Of a stretch of DNA of 43,137 bases, positions 34,504 through 43,030 are shown in pieces. Source of the stretch: Salinisphaera japonica YTM-1 (GTDB lineage: Bacteria; Pseudomonadota; Gammaproteobacteria; Nevskiales; Salinisphaeraceae); assembly GCF_003788585.1 (NCBI RefSeq), contig NZ_AYKG01000026.1:1-43137 (forward strand). Reading direction: 5' to 3'. Below the pieces are notes generated by a model, which was not told the DNA's origin, did no database searches, and saw only the letters and a list, made by a program, of their open reading frames with translations. Made by a program: the position numbers and the translations under genes. The first letter of the stretch is position 1, and each line of letters starts with the position of its first letter.

Positions 34504-35870
34504 AAAATCACGTAGATCAGCACCGTCAGCGCGAAGGCGATCACGGACTGCAATGACTGCTGCACGGTCCAGGTCTTGAGCGTGGTGGCGACATCCATGC
34601 CCATGAGCCGGCCGACAAGCCAGAAGCCGGAGTCGTTGACGTGGCTGGCGAACACCGAACCGGCGGCACTGGCCAGTACGATGGCCGTGACCTGCATGGC
34701 CGAATAATCACCGGCAATGACCGTGGGCGCCATCAGGCTGGATGCCGTGACCAGCGCCACGGTGGCCGAGCCCTGGGCCAGGCGCAGCACCACGGCCACG
34801 AGATAGACCGCCACGATGACCGGCAGGCCCAGGCCGGACATGGCCTGTGACAAGGCATCGCCGATACCGGTGGCTTGTAGGACGCCACCGAACATGCCGC
34901 CGGCCCCGGTGATCAGCACCACCGAGCAGATGGCCGGCAGGGCCGAGTCCATCAAGCCCTCGAGCTCGCCGGCCGGCGTGCCCCGACGAAGCCCCAGCAC
35001 ATAAACGGCCACCAACAACGAGATGAGCAGGGCCACCGGCGTTGCCCCCAGCAGTTGCAGGCCGGCTACGAGCGCATCGTCGGCGTTGACCGTGCCGGCC
35101 TGAATGGCGAAATCCAGCGCCGCACTCATGCCGATGAGCACGAGCGGTATCGCCAGAACGCCCAGCACCGTGGCGAAACCCGGCGGCTGTGTCACGGGCG
35201 TGTCGTCGCCGGTCGCGAACAGATCGGCGGCCACGCCAAAAGGGTGGCGGCGCGCGGCAATACGACTCCACAGCACGCCCGAAACCCACCACACGGGAAT
35301 CGCCAGTACCAGCCCGGTGATGAGCACCAGCCCCGGATTGGCCCCGTAGAGCGCGGTGGCCGTGACCGGGCCCGGGTGGGGCGGGACAAAGACATGCATG
35401 ACCGAAAACGCGGCCGCCGCCGGCAGGCCATAGGCCAGCACCGGGCCATCCAGGCGGCGGGCCACGGCGAAGATGATCGGCAGCATCACGATCAGCCCGG
35501 CATCCAGAAACATGGGAAAGCCCATGGCCAGTGAGGCCAGGCCAAGGGCCACGGGGGCGCGTTTTTCCCCGAAAACCGCGACCATGCGATCTGCCAGTAC
35601 GCGCGCCCCGCCGGAATGCTCGACCAGCCGGCCCAGCATGGCCCCGAAGCCCACCAGCAGAGCCACGGCCGCCAGCGTGCTGCCAAACCCTTCGTAAAGC
35701 ACATCGATGACCTGATCGGCCGGCAGGCCAGCCACGAGGGCGGTAGCCAGGCTGACCAACGTCAGAGCCACGAAGGCATGCACCCGCAGGCGGATGATCA
35801 GAAACAGCAGCACCGCGACCGCGCCGATCGCGATCGATAGCAGGGCAGGCGTGGATAAAACCGGGGTCAT
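34500..35870 (-). CDS. GntP-family gluconate:H+ symporter
   Basis: 456 residues, about twelve membrane spans, with the family pattern MGFPMFLDAGLIVMLPIIFAVARRL, MHVFVPPHPGPVTATALYGANPG and GGMFGGVLQATGIG. GntP-type proteins bring gluconate or related sugar acids into the cell with protons. No gluconate kinase is nearby; gnd lies 25 kb to the left and is not part of the same unit. Substrate may also be a hydroxy acid such as glycerate. The start ATG at 35870 has no strong ribosome-binding site. It overlaps the cupin gene tail-to-tail by 4 bases. Confidence 0.9.
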   Translation of the reverse strand: MTPVLSTPALLSIAIGAVAVLLFLIIRLRVHAFVALTLVSLATALVAGLPADQVIDVLYEGFGSTLAAVALLVGFGAMLGRLVEHSGGARVLADRMVAVFGEKRAPVALGLASLAMGFPMFLDAGLIVMLPIIFAVARRLDGPVLAYGLPAAAAFSVMHVFVPPHPGPVTATALYGANPGLVLITGLVLAIPVWWVSGVLWSRIAARRHPFGVAADLFATGDDTPVTQPPGFATVLGVLAIPLVLIGMSAALDFAIQAGTVNADDALVAGLQLLGATPVALLISLLVAVYVLGLRRGTPAGELEGLMDSALPAICSVVLITGAGGMFGGVLQATGIGDALSQAMSGLGLPVIVAVYLVAVVLRLAQGSATVALVTASSLMAPTVIAGDYSAMQVTAIVLASAAGSVFASHVNDSGFWLVGRLMGMDVATTLKTWTVQQSLQSVIAFALTVLIYVIF

Positions 35871-35943
35871 GTCGAGCGGGCCATGCGAAACAGGGCGGCT
35901 AGACTAGGATGAAATCGGTTCCAGGGCCCTAGGCGATTGGTCG

Positions 35944-35972
35944 CACGGGCCGGCGGCCAACGCCGGCCCGTG
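35944..35972. terminator. 12-bp perfect hairpin between M13 peptidase and gntP-type gene
   Basis: CACGGGCCGGCG (35944-35955) pairs perfectly with CGCCGGCCCGTG (35961-35972) around a 5-base loop, 22 bases after the stop codon of the leftward M13 gene. A very stable stem without a T-run; it may act as a terminator or protect the mRNA 3' end. Confidence 0.5.
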
Positions 35973-35994
35973 ACGCCAGGCCCGGCGCGGCGGG

Positions 35995-38100
35995 CTACCA
36001 GATCTCGACCCGTTTTTTCGGCGGCCGCACCATGGCGTCGCCTGTCTTGCAGTCGAAGGCCTGGGCAAAGGCTTTCATGTTCGAGGGCGCGCCGATGGCG
36101 CGATAGGTCATCGGCGAGTGCGGGTCGGCGTTCAGGGCCACTTCCAGGGCCTCGGGCCGGGAATGGCCGCGCCAGACGCGCGCCCAGGCCATGAAGAAAC
36201 GCTGGGGCTGGGTATAGCCGTCGATTGTCTGCTTGGCCTCGGCCGGTTTGTCGGCCAGGGCTTTTTGTAGCGCGTCGTAGGCCAGCGTCAGCCCGTCCAG
36301 GTCGGCGATGTTCTCGCCCAGGGTGAGCTTGCCGTTGATATGCAACTCGGGCTTGTCGGGCAGCGGCGTGTAGGCGGCGAACTGATCGACCAGCCTGGCC
36401 GTGCGCGCATCAAACGCCTCGCGATCCGCGGCCGTCCACCAGTCGCGCTGGTTGCCGTCGCCGTCGAACTGGCTGCCCTGGTCGTCGTAGCCGTGGCTGG
36501 ATTCATGCCCGATGACCGCACCGATGCCGCCGTAATTGACGGCATCATCGCCGTGGGCATAGAAAAACGGCGGCTGCAGGATCGCGGCCGGGAAGTTGAT
36601 GGTGTTGTCGGTGGGGTTGTAGTAGGCGTTGACGGTCTGGGGCGTCATGGACCAGCGCTGACGGTCGCGGTGCTTGCCGACATAGGCCATCTCATAGGCA
36701 TGGTTGTAGCGGGCCGCGGCTTCCATGTCGCCGTAGAAGACGTCTTGTTCGATCGCAAGCCCCGACCAGTCGCGCCACTGTTCCGGATAACCGATCTTGG
36801 GCAGGAACTTGGCCCATTTATCCAGCGCCCGTGCCTTGGTCTCGTCGCTCATCCAGTCGTTGTTCTGTAGCCGCATCTTGAGCGCGGCGCGGATGTTGTC
36901 GACCAGCTGCTCGGCACGGGCCTTGGCCTCGGGCGGAAAGTAGTCGGCGACATACAGCTGGCCCAGCGCCTGGCCCATGGCGCCGTTGACGGCTTCCAGG
37001 CTCTGTTTCCAACGGGCTTTCTGCTCGGGCTGGCCGCCCAGCGTGGTGCCATAGAAATCGAAGTGGGCATCCCGAAAACGCTTGGCCAGCAACGGGGCCG
37101 CGTCATCGAGCGCGTGGGCAGCAAGATAAGCCCGCCACTGATCCAGCGGGGCCTTGGCCAGCAGCCGGTCGAATTCCTTGAAGAATTTCGGCTCGGATAA
37201 CGAAAACCCGTTCTGGATATCGGCGTCCTGGGCTGCGAAGAAGGCTTGCCAGTCGAAGTGCGGGGTCGCTTTTTCGGCTTCGGCCAGGCTCACGAAATGG
37301 TATTGATTGTCCGGGTCTCGCATTTCGACCCGGCTGAGCGAGTGTTTGGCCAGAGCCGTCTCGAAGGCCATGGTGTGGCGGGCGTTCTGCTCCGCCGTTT
37401 CCTTGTCCTGGCCGGCCAGCTTGAACAGCCGTGTGAGATAGGCGACATAGGCCGTGCGCTCGTCGGCGTGCGCCTTGCCGCTGTAGTAGGCCGGCGTGGG
37501 CAACGACAGCCCGCCCTGATAGGCATAGGCGATGACGTTTTCGGCGTTCTTGTAATCCGGGCTGGCATCGAGATCGAAAACCTGGCCCTGGCCGTCGGCG
37601 AATGCCCGGGTCAGGTAATCGGTCAGGGCATCACGGCTATCGATGCCGGCAATCTGTTTCAGGCGTGGCTCGACCGGGCGAAGGCCGGCTTTTTCGATCG
37701 CGGTCGTATCCATGGCCGCGGCGAACAGCGTGCCGATCTTGGCCCGCAGCGGATCCAGGTCGGCATCGTCGCGGGCCACGTCATCGGCCGCGGCTTTCAC
37801 CAGCGTGTGCTGATCGGCCAGGCTTTTTTCGCGCAGGACGTTGAATGCGCCCCAGCGGGTCTGGTCGTCCGGAATCGGGTTGTCGGCGATCCACTTGGCG
37901 TTGACGAAGTCATCCAGGTTCTTGCAGGCGCTGGTCGAGGTGTCCAGTTCCTTGGTGTCGAACACGTCCCGGGCCGCCGAGAGCTTCATATCGGCCGCTG
38001 GCGCGTCGTCGTTGTCTGGCGGAGTCGCCGCGCCGGCGCTGCCGGCGATCACAAGTGCGACAAGAACAAAACCGGTGGATCGGTTGCGATACAACATCAT
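35995..38100 (-). CDS. M13-family zinc metallopeptidase (neprilysin/PepO-like)
   Basis: 701 residues from the first ATG of a Met-Met pair at 38100; the frame extends upstream but without coding character. The N-terminus is a signal peptide (GFVLVALVIAGSAGAA), so it acts in the periplasm or outside. The zinc site is complete: HESSH (532-536) and the third ligand E596 in GENIADLDG. The C-terminus ends FDCKTGDAMVRPPKKRVEIW, the usual M13 ending with a conserved Cys and terminal Trp. These peptidases cut short peptides. The gene is single; a terminator of the next leftward gene isolates it. Confidence 0.95.
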   Translation of the reverse strand: MMLYRNRSTGFVLVALVIAGSAGAATPPDNDDAPAADMKLSAARDVFDTKELDTSTSACKNLDDFVNAKWIADNPIPDDQTRWGAFNVLREKSLADQHTLVKAAADDVARDDADLDPLRAKIGTLFAAAMDTTAIEKAGLRPVEPRLKQIAGIDSRDALTDYLTRAFADGQGQVFDLDASPDYKNAENVIAYAYQGGLSLPTPAYYSGKAHADERTAYVAYLTRLFKLAGQDKETAEQNARHTMAFETALAKHSLSRVEMRDPDNQYHFVSLAEAEKATPHFDWQAFFAAQDADIQNGFSLSEPKFFKEFDRLLAKAPLDQWRAYLAAHALDDAAPLLAKRFRDAHFDFYGTTLGGQPEQKARWKQSLEAVNGAMGQALGQLYVADYFPPEAKARAEQLVDNIRAALKMRLQNNDWMSDETKARALDKWAKFLPKIGYPEQWRDWSGLAIEQDVFYGDMEAAARYNHAYEMAYVGKHRDRQRWSMTPQTVNAYYNPTDNTINFPAAILQPPFFYAHGDDAVNYGGIGAVIGHESSHGYDDQGSQFDGDGNQRDWWTAADREAFDARTARLVDQFAAYTPLPDKPELHINGKLTLGENIADLDGLTLAYDALQKALADKPAEAKQTIDGYTQPQRFFMAWARVWRGHSRPEALEVALNADPHSPMTYRAIGAPSNMKAFAQAFDCKTGDAMVRPPKKRVEIW

Positions 38101-38214
38101 GGTTGGCCCGGATACATGGTGTGACACGCATAGCACAAACCGTGCCGACGATGCGCGAGTTGTCGCGTGATTCTGGCACGTACGCGCTGGTCGCCACGCA
38201 CGAACGCCGAGCAC

Positions 38215-38240
38215 AAAAAAGCCCGGCGCGATGGCCGGGC
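38215..38240 (-). terminator. Terminator of the small secreted-protein gene
   Basis: On the minus strand GCCCGGC/GCCGGGC (38234-38240 with 38221-38227, 6-base loop) is followed by six T (A-run at 38215-38220). It lies 30 bases after the stop of the gene ending at 38270. Confidence 0.88.
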
Positions 38241-38269
38241 TCTTTCGGTAACGCAGGCTGATCAGACGA

Positions 38270-38425
38270 TCAGCTGGCGTAATCGGTACTGCTCTGCGTG
38301 ATCGTGGTCTGGGACACGCTCTGGGAATCCGCGAGATTCGCGGCGACCAGCGGCATGGCCATGGAGGCGGCCACTAGGCCCAGCACCACGAGGGCGTTCA
38401 CAACGTTGAGCTTCACGTTGTTCAT
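38270..38425 (-). CDS. Small secreted protein (51 aa)
   Basis: A 51-residue protein starting MNNVKLNVVNALVVLGLVAASMAMPLVAA, a complete signal peptide with a likely cut after about residue 29. The mature peptide of some 22 residues, NLADSQSVSQTTITQSSTDYAS, is made mostly of Ser, Thr and Gln. AGGAGAA lies just upstream of the ATG and a proper terminator follows, so expression is well supported. The same frame is open to 38689, but the strong ribosome-binding site and signal peptide mark 38425 as the start. No family is recognised; a small exported or envelope peptide. Confidence 0.65.
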   Translation of the reverse strand: MNNVKLNVVNALVVLGLVAASMAMPLVAANLADSQSVSQTTITQSSTDYAS

Positions 38426-39127
38426 TTCAATTCTCCTGAAAACGAGTGCCAGATGCCCGAAGCATCTGTGCATGGCTTTCGACACCCGTTCGAGGCGAAC
38501 TGAAACGGTCGATTGCCCGGTTTCAGTCCGCGCTCGACCGATATCGATGGCGCGGAATAAAAAACAAATTATGCCTTTAGGGAACAAGCCCGGATTCAGC
38601 AGCTGATTCTGACGTTGCAGTGGTTCAAACGTGTGACCGCTACAGAATGTCTCGATGACGAGATCGGCGCCGAGAATTGTCTCGATCACCGGCCCTGCAA
38701 CTGCTGAGACGCGGAATTCTACGCCCGAAAACCACTTTTACAACCTTTGTCTAAGAAAAAATTTCCAACCGGTCGGCCATCGTTCAGTATCTTTCTAAAT
38801 CAACGGTTTGGGGCCGTGATTTGGCCAGGTTATGGCGCACGACAGCCCCGGCACGCCGGGGCACAGCCTGGCTGACCGGTGTGCTGCGCAGATTGTCTGC
38901 TCCTGACCGGCTGGCGGTGCCTGTTCTCTGTCTCGAATTGAATAGACCCGCTTAATGAGGGATATAGCTTGAACGCCTCGCCTTGACTGCAGAAAGCCTC
39001 GGTTTGTGACCGATACCAGGCGTTGTTGTCTTTGATTCGTGAGACGGCTTGGCCGGATCGGCGGCCTGGACCTGCGGGCCGGCCCGGCAGGGATCCCAGT
39101 CCTGTTGGCCCACCGGCTAACCGGCGA
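38426..39127. other. Gene-poor region downstream of sqd1
   Basis: About 700 bases without a supported gene. 38560-38820 is comparatively AT-rich and probably carries the promoter and leader of the small secreted protein. At 38845-38862 is a 7-8 bp GC-rich hairpin (GCCCCGG/CCGGGGC, 4-base loop) and at about 39071-39092 a GC-rich palindromic stretch around GGGCCGGCCC. A leftward frame at 38830-39216 overlaps the end of sqd1 and looks non-coding. Confidence 0.4.
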
Positions 39128-40402
39128 CTACAAGACAACCATTCCGGTCGCCATATCAGCTGTTTCGGACCGTGTTCGCCGCCACTGCGAAACACAGGCG
39201 ATGCGCCGGGCGTCACAGCGATGCGCGTAGCGCGCGGCGATATCGGTGACCTCCTCGAACAGGCCGTTGTCCAGCGTGGTCGGGCGCAGGCCCAGGCCGA
39301 TCAGGGCATCGTTGGCGACGTGCAGATCGTTTTCCGCGGCCTCGATGCGGGGGTTGTCGACGTATTCGATGGCCGCACCCGTCTGCGCGGCGATCCGCGT
39401 GGCCAGATCCCGCACGCGATGGGTCTCGGTCATCTGGTTGTAGATACGGACTCGCTCGCCGGCGGCCGGCGGCGTGGCAATGGCCAGCTCGATACAGCGC
39501 ACGGTGTCCTGGATATGAATGAAAGCTCGTGTCTGCCCGCCGGTGCCGTGCACGGACAGCGGATGGCCCACGGCCGCCTGCATGAGAAACCGATTGAGCA
39601 CGGTGCCGTAATCGCCGTCGTAATCGAAGCGGTTGATCAGGCGCTCGTCGAGTGCGGTCTGTTCGGTCTGGGTGCCCCAGACGATGCCCTGATGCAGATC
39701 GGTGATGCGCACGTGATCGTTCTTGTTATAGAAGGCGAACGCCAGCTGATCCTGGGTCTTGGTCAGGTGATAGATACTGCCGGGATTGACCGGGTAGAGG
39801 ATCTCGTCGGCGCTCAACGACCCGTCTTCGGCCTCGACGTGCACGGTTAGATAGCCTTCCGGGATCTTCATGCCCGCGCTGCCGTAGCCGTAGACGCCCA
39901 TGGTGCCCAGGTGAACGATATGCGCATCCACACCGGATTCGACCAGTGCGGCCAACAGGGTATTGGTCGCGCCCAGGTTGTTATCCATCGTATAGCGCTT
40001 GTGCCAGGCCGATTTCATGGAATAGGGCGCGGCCCGCTGCTCGGCGAAGTGCACGATGGCTTCCGGGCGCCAGTCCACCAACAGATCCAGCAGGCGCTGA
40101 TAGTTGCGGGCCACGTCGAAACGATGGAATGCGATACGCCGGCCCGAAATCGTTTCCCAGGCGGCCAGGCGCTCGCTCATGGGCCGGATCGGCGTGAGCG
40201 AGTCAACCTCCAGCTCGACGTCGATCTTGCGCCGCGAGAGATTGTCGACGATGGCCACATCGTAGCCGGCGGCTGACAGATGCAGCGCGGTCGGCCAGCC
40301 ACAAAAGCCGTCGCCGCCGAGGATGAGCACACGCTGGGCGGCGTGGCGCCCGGCCGGCAGGAAAGGAAGCGCGGTTGCAGACATGAGCGAACGCCTGTTC
40401 AT
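39128..40402 (-). CDS. sqdB: UDP-sulfoquinovose synthase (SQD1/SqdB-like)
   Basis: 424 residues of the extended SDR fold, matching SQD1/SqdB, which makes UDP-sulfoquinovose from UDP-glucose and sulfite, the first committed step of sulfolipid (SQDG) synthesis. Diagnostic stretches are LILGGDGFCGWPTALHLS (26-43), NLSRRKIDVELEVDSLTPI, HFAEQRAAPYSM, the catalytic T167 (HLGTMGVYG), Y211 and K215 (YHLTK), QGIVWGTQT and the C-terminal RCDARRIACVSQW. ATG at 40402 with GAGGT upstream; a second ATG at 40384 is possible. It is divergent from the gtrA-plcP-agt genes, with four Pho-box-like half-sites between. No sqdX/SQD2 is adjacent; the Agt-like enzyme might fill that role. Confidence 0.9.
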   Translation of the reverse strand: MNRRSLMSATALPFLPAGRHAAQRVLILGGDGFCGWPTALHLSAAGYDVAIVDNLSRRKIDVELEVDSLTPIRPMSERLAAWETISGRRIAFHRFDVARNYQRLLDLLVDWRPEAIVHFAEQRAAPYSMKSAWHKRYTMDNNLGATNTLLAALVESGVDAHIVHLGTMGVYGYGSAGMKIPEGYLTVHVEAEDGSLSADEILYPVNPGSIYHLTKTQDQLAFAFYNKNDHVRITDLHQGIVWGTQTEQTALDERLINRFDYDGDYGTVLNRFLMQAAVGHPLSVHGTGGQTRAFIHIQDTVRCIELAIATPPAAGERVRIYNQMTETHRVRDLATRIAAQTGAAIEYVDNPRIEAAENDLHVANDALIGLGLRPTTLDNGLFEEVTDIAARYAHRCDARRIACVSQWRRTRSETADMATGMVVL

Positions 40403-40432
40403 AAAAGCCTGACCTCACACTGGCCAGCGGCG

Positions 40433-40472
40433 ATGACGTTCGGGTGACGCCGCGATGACGGCTTCATGACCG
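40433..40472 (-). promoter_or_regulatory. Tandem Pho-box-like repeats upstream of sqdB
   Basis: Read on the minus strand there are four 7-base half-sites at an exact 11-bp period: CGGTCAT (40472-40466), CCGTCAT (40461-40455), GCGTCAC (40450-40444) and ACGTCAT (40439-40433), each separated by 4 bases. The consensus is xxGTCAY, like the E. coli Pho half-site CTGTCAT. The array ends 30 bases before the sqdB start codon. On the plus strand, CCGTCAT and GTGTCAG (40486-40503) have the same spacing and face gtrA. No phoB gene is in the window. Confidence 0.6.
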
Positions 40473-40525
40473 CTGTCATCGCCGGCCGTCATCCACGTGT
40501 CAGGCGCGCGTGTTAGCACCGGGGA

Positions 40526-40981
40526 ATGAGCCAACGCATCCTCGAGTTGTCGTGCACGACAGGCTGGCGGCATCGCCTGCCGCGGGCCCTGGTCTTTGCC
40601 GCGGTGAGCGGGCTGGCTTTTGGCGTGGACATGAGTGTGCTGGCCCTGCTGGTTCACGGTCTGGGCTGGCCCGGTCTCGTCTCGCGTATCGTCTCGATCG
40701 TGTCGGCGACCAGCAGCTCGTGGTTCGTGAACCGGCATGCCACGTTCGCGGCCCGGGCAGGGCCCGGCTGGGGCCGTGAATGGGCGCGCTATCTGGCCGT
40801 CAACGCCATCGGCATGGGGCTCAACTACGCCGTCTATGCCCTCATCGTGGCCGGCACGGTGTTCGGCAAGACCCATCCGTTATGGGCGGTGGTGCCGGGC
40901 GGGGTGCTGGCCATGGGGCTCAACTACGGACTCACCCGGCGCTGGGTGTTCGTTGCCGGGCGCCTGTCATCGCATCGTTAA
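40526..40981 (+). CDS. GtrA-family small membrane protein
   Basis: 151 residues with four predicted membrane spans and the GtrA hallmarks: LVFAAVSGLAFGVDMSVLALL, SSSWFVNRHATF in the second loop and a final GGVLAMGLNYGLTRRWVF. GtrA proteins are thought to move undecaprenyl-linked sugars across the inner membrane or to assist glycosyltransferases. The ATG at 40526 has GGGGA only one base away, so the ribosome-binding site is poor. It is the first gene of the rightward gtrA-plcP-agt group, 70 bases before plcP. Confidence 0.88.
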   Translation: MSQRILELSCTTGWRHRLPRALVFAAVSGLAFGVDMSVLALLVHGLGWPGLVSRIVSIVSATSSSWFVNRHATFAARAGPGWGREWARYLAVNAIGMGLNYAVYALIVAGTVFGKTHPLWAVVPGGVLAMGLNYGLTRRWVFVAGRLSSHR

Positions 40982-41051
40982 TAAACGGTCGTCAAACCGT
41001 CATCGGGCAGGGCCACGCTGCAAGGAGTCCCGATTGCACGGAGGCTCAACC

Positions 41052-41951
41052 ATGCGCTTCGACGATGACCTGATCGATCGCTCGGCCGATACCCTGGCCA
41101 ATATTCCGCCCGCGGCCACGCCGCGCCGTCGTCCGCCAACCCGCAGCACGCCCGAGGTGCACCGCTATCGCGCGGTATGGATCTCGGATTTTCATCTGGG
41201 CACGCGCGGCTGTCGCGCCGAGCGCCTGCTGGATTTTCTGGCCCAGGTGCACTGCGACACCCTGTATCTCGTGGGTGACGTCATCGATGCCTGGGCGCTT
41301 AAGAAAGCCTGGTACTGGCCGGCCAGCCATACGGACGTGATCCGGGCGATCCTGGATCTACACCGGGAGCGCGGCACGCGCGTGGTCTATGTGCCCGGCA
41401 ACCACGACGAGGTACTGCGCGATTACCTGCCGATCGACCTGTCCGGGGTCGAGGTCTGTAACGAGTGCATCCACGAGACCGCCACCGGCAAGCGGTATCT
41501 CGTGATCCACGGTGACGAATTCGATGCCGTGTGTACCCAGGCGCGCTGGCTGGCGGTGCTGGGCGATGTGGCCTATCGCGGCGTGATTCGTGCCAATAGT
41601 TATTTCAACACCGTACGGCGCCGGCTGGGTTATCCCTACTGGTCGCTGTCGGCGTTTCTGAAATACCAGGTGAAGAACGCCGTAGCCTTCATCGGCCACT
41701 TCGAAGAGGCGCTGGCGGATGAGGCCCGGCGCCGCGGCGTGGACGGCATCATCTGTGGCCATATCCATACGCCCTCGCGGCGCACCATCGAGGGCATCGA
41801 CTACTGCAACGACGGCGACTGGGTCGAGTCCTGTACTGCCCTGACCGAAGACCATGCCGGCAACATGCAGCTCCTTTACTGGGGGCGAGAAGCCGGGGAC
41901 GGTGCGGCGACGACAAACGAGGCTGATCGCGGCCTGGCGGTGTCGGCATGA
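41052..41951 (+). CDS. plcP: PlcP-like metallophosphoesterase (phospholipid-degrading type)
   Basis: 299 residues of the calcineurin-like fold with all metal motifs: ISDFHLG (D46, H48), GDVIDAW (D76), PGNHDE (N117, H118), VIHGDEFD and GHIHTP. Such proteins are commonly labelled UDP-2,3-diacylglucosamine hydrolase (LpxH). The 45-residue N-terminal extension, the adjacent GT4 gene and the nearby sqdB point instead to PlcP, the phospholipase C that strips headgroups from phospholipids under phosphate starvation in marine bacteria and rhizobia. The ATG at 41052 has GGAGG 7 bases upstream; its stop overlaps the agt start by 4 bases. Fold certain; PlcP role inferred from context. Confidence 0.78.
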   Translation: MRFDDDLIDRSADTLANIPPAATPRRRPPTRSTPEVHRYRAVWISDFHLGTRGCRAERLLDFLAQVHCDTLYLVGDVIDAWALKKAWYWPASHTDVIRAILDLHRERGTRVVYVPGNHDEVLRDYLPIDLSGVEVCNECIHETATGKRYLVIHGDEFDAVCTQARWLAVLGDVAYRGVIRANSYFNTVRRRLGYPYWSLSAFLKYQVKNAVAFIGHFEEALADEARRRGVDGIICGHIHTPSRRTIEGIDYCNDGDWVESCTALTEDHAGNMQLLYWGREAGDGAATTNEADRGLAVSA

Positions 41952-43030
41952 CGATCGCGCTGGTCACCGATGCCTGGCACCCACAGATCAACGGTGTGGT
42001 GCGGACCTGGTCGATCGTGGTCGATGAACTGGCCCGCGCCGGTCATGCGGTCGCGACCATCACGCCGGGGGATTTTCGCGGTCTGCCCTGTCCGGGTGAG
42101 CCGGATATCCGGCTGGCGCTGGCCACCCCGGCGGCCATCGGCGAGCGCCTGACCGCCATCGCCCCGGAGGCGATTCATATCGCGACCGAGGGCCCGTTGG
42201 GCACGGCCGCCCGGGCCTGGTGCCGGGCACACGGGCTGGCCTTCACGACCTCGTATCACACCCATTTTCCGCAGTATCTGAAAATGCGTCTGGGCGTGCC
42301 GAAACGGCTGACCTATGGTGTGATCCGGCGGTTTCACAAGGCCGCGGCGCGGGTGATGGTCACCACCCCCACGCTGGCCGACGAGCTGGCCCGCCACGGC
42401 ATCGACAACACCGTGCTCTGGCCGCGCGGCGTGGATGCCCGCGTGTTCGCCCCGCGAGACGACGGCGTGCGCATCGACGGGCCGGGCCCGGTGATGATCT
42501 ACGTCGGCCGGGTGGCGGTAGAAAAGAATATCCGTGCGTTCCTCGAACTGGACCGGCCCGGCACCAAGGTCGTGGTCGGTGACGGGCCTGCGCGGCGCGC
42601 GTTGGAGGCGGCCTATCCGGACGTCGTGTTTGCCGGTTGGCAGACCGGCACCGATCTGGCGCGCTGGTACGCCGCGGCCGATGTCTTCGTCTTTCCCAGC
42701 CGAACCGATACTTACGGGCTGGTCCTGCTCGAGGCGCTGGCCAGCGGGCTGCCCGTGGCGGCCTACCCGGTGCCGGGGCCACAGGACGTGTTGGGCGATG
42801 CGCCGCATGTCGCCTGCCTGCACAACGATCTGAACACCGCGATCGACGGCGCTCTTTCATTATCGCCCGAGGCCGCCCGTGCCCATGCCCTGGCGTTTTC
42901 CTGGGCCGCCTGTGCCGAGCGGTTTCTGGCTAATCTTGAGCGCCTGCCGGCAAGCGCTTGGGCCGATATCGCGCCGGCTTCGCGGCTGGCACGGGTGGCC
43001 GCCCCGGCGCGGCGCCTACTCGTGGGCTAG
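41948..43030 (+). CDS. agt: GT4 glycosyltransferase, Agt-like glycolipid synthase
   Basis: 360 residues of the GT4 family: acceptor domain starting ALVTDAWHPQINGVVRTW, YHTHFPQYLKMR, the donor-domain IYVGRVAVEKNI and SRTDTYGLVLLEALASG near the nucleotide-sugar site. Agt enzymes attach glucose or glucuronic acid to diacylglycerol, replacing phospholipids when phosphate is scarce; the same fold includes SQD2/SqdX, which uses UDP-sulfoquinovose. Either role fits beside plcP and sqdB. Its start overlaps plcP (ATGA), so the two are coupled. The TAG stop falls at the junction with a repeat element (TA target plus first G of the repeat), so the natural C-terminus may have been altered. Confidence 0.8.
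   Translation: MTIALVTDAWHPQINGVVRTWSIVVDELARAGHAVATITPGDFRGLPCPGEPDIRLALATPAAIGERLTAIAPEAIHIATEGPLGTAARAWCRAHGLAFTTSYHTHFPQYLKMRLGVPKRLTYGVIRRFHKAAARVMVTTPTLADELARHGIDNTVLWPRGVDARVFAPRDDGVRIDGPGPVMIYVGRVAVEKNIRAFLELDRPGTKVVVGDGPARRALEAAYPDVVFAGWQTGTDLARWYAAADVFVFPSRTDTYGLVLLEALASGLPVAAYPVPGPQDVLGDAPHVACLHNDLNTAIDGALSLSPEAARAHALAFSWAACAERFLANLERLPASAWADIAPASRLARVAAPARRLLVG

Noticed and set aside
38830-39216. Minus-strand 128-codon frame overlapping the end of sqdB
   Set aside because: Overlaps a clear gene in another frame, has no ribosome-binding site and no domain pattern.
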